Assembly: GCA_937888725.1 (NCBI GenBank) | Contig: CALARE010000017.1 | Span: forward strand, 1-5,318 | Reading direction: 5' to 3' | Length of the DNA stretch: 5,318 nt | Source of the DNA: an uncultured Alphaproteobacteria bacterium | GTDB lineage: Bacteria > Pseudomonadota > Alphaproteobacteria > CAAHEQ01 > UBA3637 | Shown here: piece by piece, positions 4,142 to 5,318 of the stretch | How the letters are laid out: the number at the start of each line of letters is the position of its first letter | How positions within the stretch are numbered: position 1 is the stretch's first letter | Program-made: the position numbers and the translations under genes | The notes under the pieces: model-generated | The model's database searches: none | Told to the model about the DNA's origin: nothing | The model's input: the letters and a program-made list of their open reading frames with translations, nothing else

Positions 4142-5158
4142 TTAACGCGACCTGTTGGAATGTTTTTGCTTAAAATGAAGGAGGTTATGCTTTTCATTTT
4201 CATCAAATAGGTCTGCTCCATTATAGGAAGTATCCCCCCTATATTGGTGCATCAAAAACAAAAACGCTGGGGTGGATAAATTTTCTTCCATCGTTTTGCT
4301 AAAGATGATTTCATTTTGATTTTTAAGAGCTTTTCGATTGGCTAAGCGTTTGAGTTCTTGCCCTGCCAACGGGTCATTGACAAGGCTACAGACAGCGCCA
4401 ATGGTTGTGTTTTTAGGTAGCTGGCTGAGATAATCCAACGCTTCTGTCAAAGCCCCGTTTGTGATTAAATAGGAAAGAACGCTTTGCAATACTTTGGGGT
4501 GTGTGTGCGTGGTTTTGCCTTGCTGATTGCGTGGGAAAAGAGCCGTCCTTGTCATATCGAGCGGTGTTTTTTCATCCGTGTCAAACAAAATCATCTCATA
4601 CAGTTTGGGTGTGCCATAAACCCCCTTAAGTGTGTGCAAAAAATCTCTAAAATACCTGTCTTTAAGAGCGTTTTTTTGTGTGATAGCGTTTTTAAGTTCT
4701 TTTTTGGTGACATCCCAATTTAAAATATCCTCTCTTTTTTGAGAAAAAAGCATCTCTTGCACAGGCGGATAGTTTAGGTATAAAAATGCCCCTTGATAAT
4801 CTTGAAAAGCAACCAACGCACTTAAAAAATTGTGATTTTTACCTTCTACTTGTGTTTGATAAAAGGGTAAAATCTTGTCCATATGCGGGACAAAGTTGCT
4901 CATCAATCTGGTTTTAATGTGCAAGCCCATAATCCACTCAATACAATATTTGGTGTATCGCTCTTGCACTTTTTGGCGTCTTTTTTCTAAAGCGGTCGCA
5001 TCGTTCATTTGGGTGGGATTATTTGCAACATGGTTAGAACAGCTCTGATTTTTTGTATTTTGACTGATATTGGCTTGTTCTAATGTGGCAAGTGTCCCAT
5101 CCACCTCTTGCAACAAGGAATCAAAAAGAAGTTGATTATTTTTCTCTTTTTTTGTCAT
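4142..5158 (-). CDS. Soluble protein with weak ankyrin-like segments, unknown function
   Basis: This is a 338-residue protein starting at ATG 5158, with GAGGG (5167-5163) 4 nt upstream. There is no signal peptide or membrane span, so it is probably cytoplasmic, or delivered by a route not visible here. Residues 1-60 are polar and low in complexity (Asn, Gln, Lys). From about 60 it is helical and charged. Segments resemble degenerate ankyrin repeats: TPLDMTR at 198-204 with VLQSVLSYLITNGALTEALD at 223-242, NHNFLSALVAFQDYQGAFLY at 108-127, and a C-terminal NEKHNLLHF. These are suggestive only; another helical-repeat fold is equally possible. It is upstream of, and on the same strand as, the clear ankyrin protein. 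It ends SNRSR at 4142 and has a strong promoter of its own. I do not recognise the family. Confidence 0.85.
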   Translation of the reverse strand: MTKKEKNNQLLFDSLLQEVDGTLATLEQANISQNTKNQSCSNHVANNPTQMNDATALEKRRQKVQERYTKYCIEWIMGLHIKTRLMSNFVPHMDKILPFYQTQVEGKNHNFLSALVAFQDYQGAFLYLNYPPVQEMLFSQKREDILNWDVTKKELKNAITQKNALKDRYFRDFLHTLKGVYGTPKLYEMILFDTDEKTPLDMTRTALFPRNQQGKTTHTHPKVLQSVLSYLITNGALTEALDYLSQLPKNTTIGAVCSLVNDPLAGQELKRLANRKALKNQNEIIFSKTMEENLSTPAFLFLMHQYRGDTSYNGADLFDENEKHNLLHFKQKHSNRSR

Positions 5159-5184
5159 TTAGCCCTCGCTTTTTTGATTTTTTT

Positions 5185-5213
5185 ATTATAGCACAGTTTC
5201 TTCTAAAAGACAA
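5185..5213 (-). promoter_or_regulatory. Promoter of the 338-residue protein gene
   Basis: On the minus strand, TTGTCT (5213-5208) and a perfect TATAAT (5190-5185) are separated by 17 bp. The predicted start near 5178 gives a leader of about 20 nt to ATG 5158. Confidence 0.7.
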
Positions 5214-5229
5214 TGCCAAATGAATGTGA

Positions 5230-5274
5230 CTCAACCGCCAGTAAGTTTAAAAAGGGCTCGACTGCCTGTAAGTT
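5230..5274. repeat. Imperfect short direct repeat in the end region
   Basis: CTCAACCGCCAGTAAGTT (5230-5247) and CTCGACTGCCTGTAAGTT (5257-5274) match at 15 of 18 positions with a 27-bp period. They lie upstream of the minus-strand promoter in the last 105 bp of the window, where I see no open frame. What the element is cannot be told from this fragment; it could belong to an RNA gene or mobile element that continues outside. Confidence 0.4.
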
Positions 5275-5318
5275 AAGAGCTGACGGTATAGAGGCAACCT
5301 AGGGGCAAATCGCCAAGC

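Noticed and set aside
1..5318. CRISPR array, tRNA, rRNA, transposase or integrase.
   Set aside because: The direct repeats are long paired blocks or in-frame coding repeats, not short repeats with regular spacers. I see no cloverleaf, rRNA signature or recombinase motif in any frame.

Overview
The window is AT-rich DNA, apart from one GC-richer repeat stretch at about 2930-3360. It looks bacterial and Gram-negative: Shine-Dalgarno sites, sigma70-type promoters with 17-bp spacers, and a Sec signal peptide. Membrane-anchored or degenerate ankyrin-repeat proteins and low GC would suit a host-associated lineage such as an alphaproteobacterial endosymbiont. No taxonomic marker gene is present, so this is a guess. 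No gene could be matched to a named gene.

Layout. (1) 1-934, plus strand: a tightly packed run of four small membrane-protein genes; the first is cut by the window edge. (2) 954-1429, plus strand: a promoter and a two-gene operon of 62- and 68-residue membrane microproteins. (3) 1596-2219, minus strand: a secreted 207-residue protein with five cysteines. (4) 2325-2839, plus strand: a second copy of the promoter plus two-gene operon. (5) 2873-4060, minus strand: a membrane-anchored ankyrin protein with a repetitive Pro/Ala-rich C-terminal tail. (6) 4142-5158, minus strand: a soluble 338-residue protein with weak ankyrin-like segments. (7) 5214-5318: about 100 bp with an imperfect direct repeat and no gene that I can assign.

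The main result is that six of the eight small plus-strand genes encode the same design, in very divergent sequence: a single N-terminal membrane segment followed by a short tail with C-x3-G-x5-C (a CX9C spacing) and an aromatic-rich end. A seventh has a C-x8-C variant. The likely topology (N-in, C-out) puts the cysteine pair in the periplasm, where it could form a disulfide. I know of no described bacterial family with this arrangement.

The two operons are a duplication. Their promoter/leader (86 of 90 bases identical) and their 3' end (132 of 140 identical) are nearly the same, but the middles have diverged strongly. The upstream copy even carries the last codons of the ankyrin gene as a scar, so the downstream position next to that gene is probably the source. 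How the genes cooperate is not visible. The shared '-35' context CCCTTGAC at three promoters hints that the two operons and the secreted protein gene may be co-expressed.
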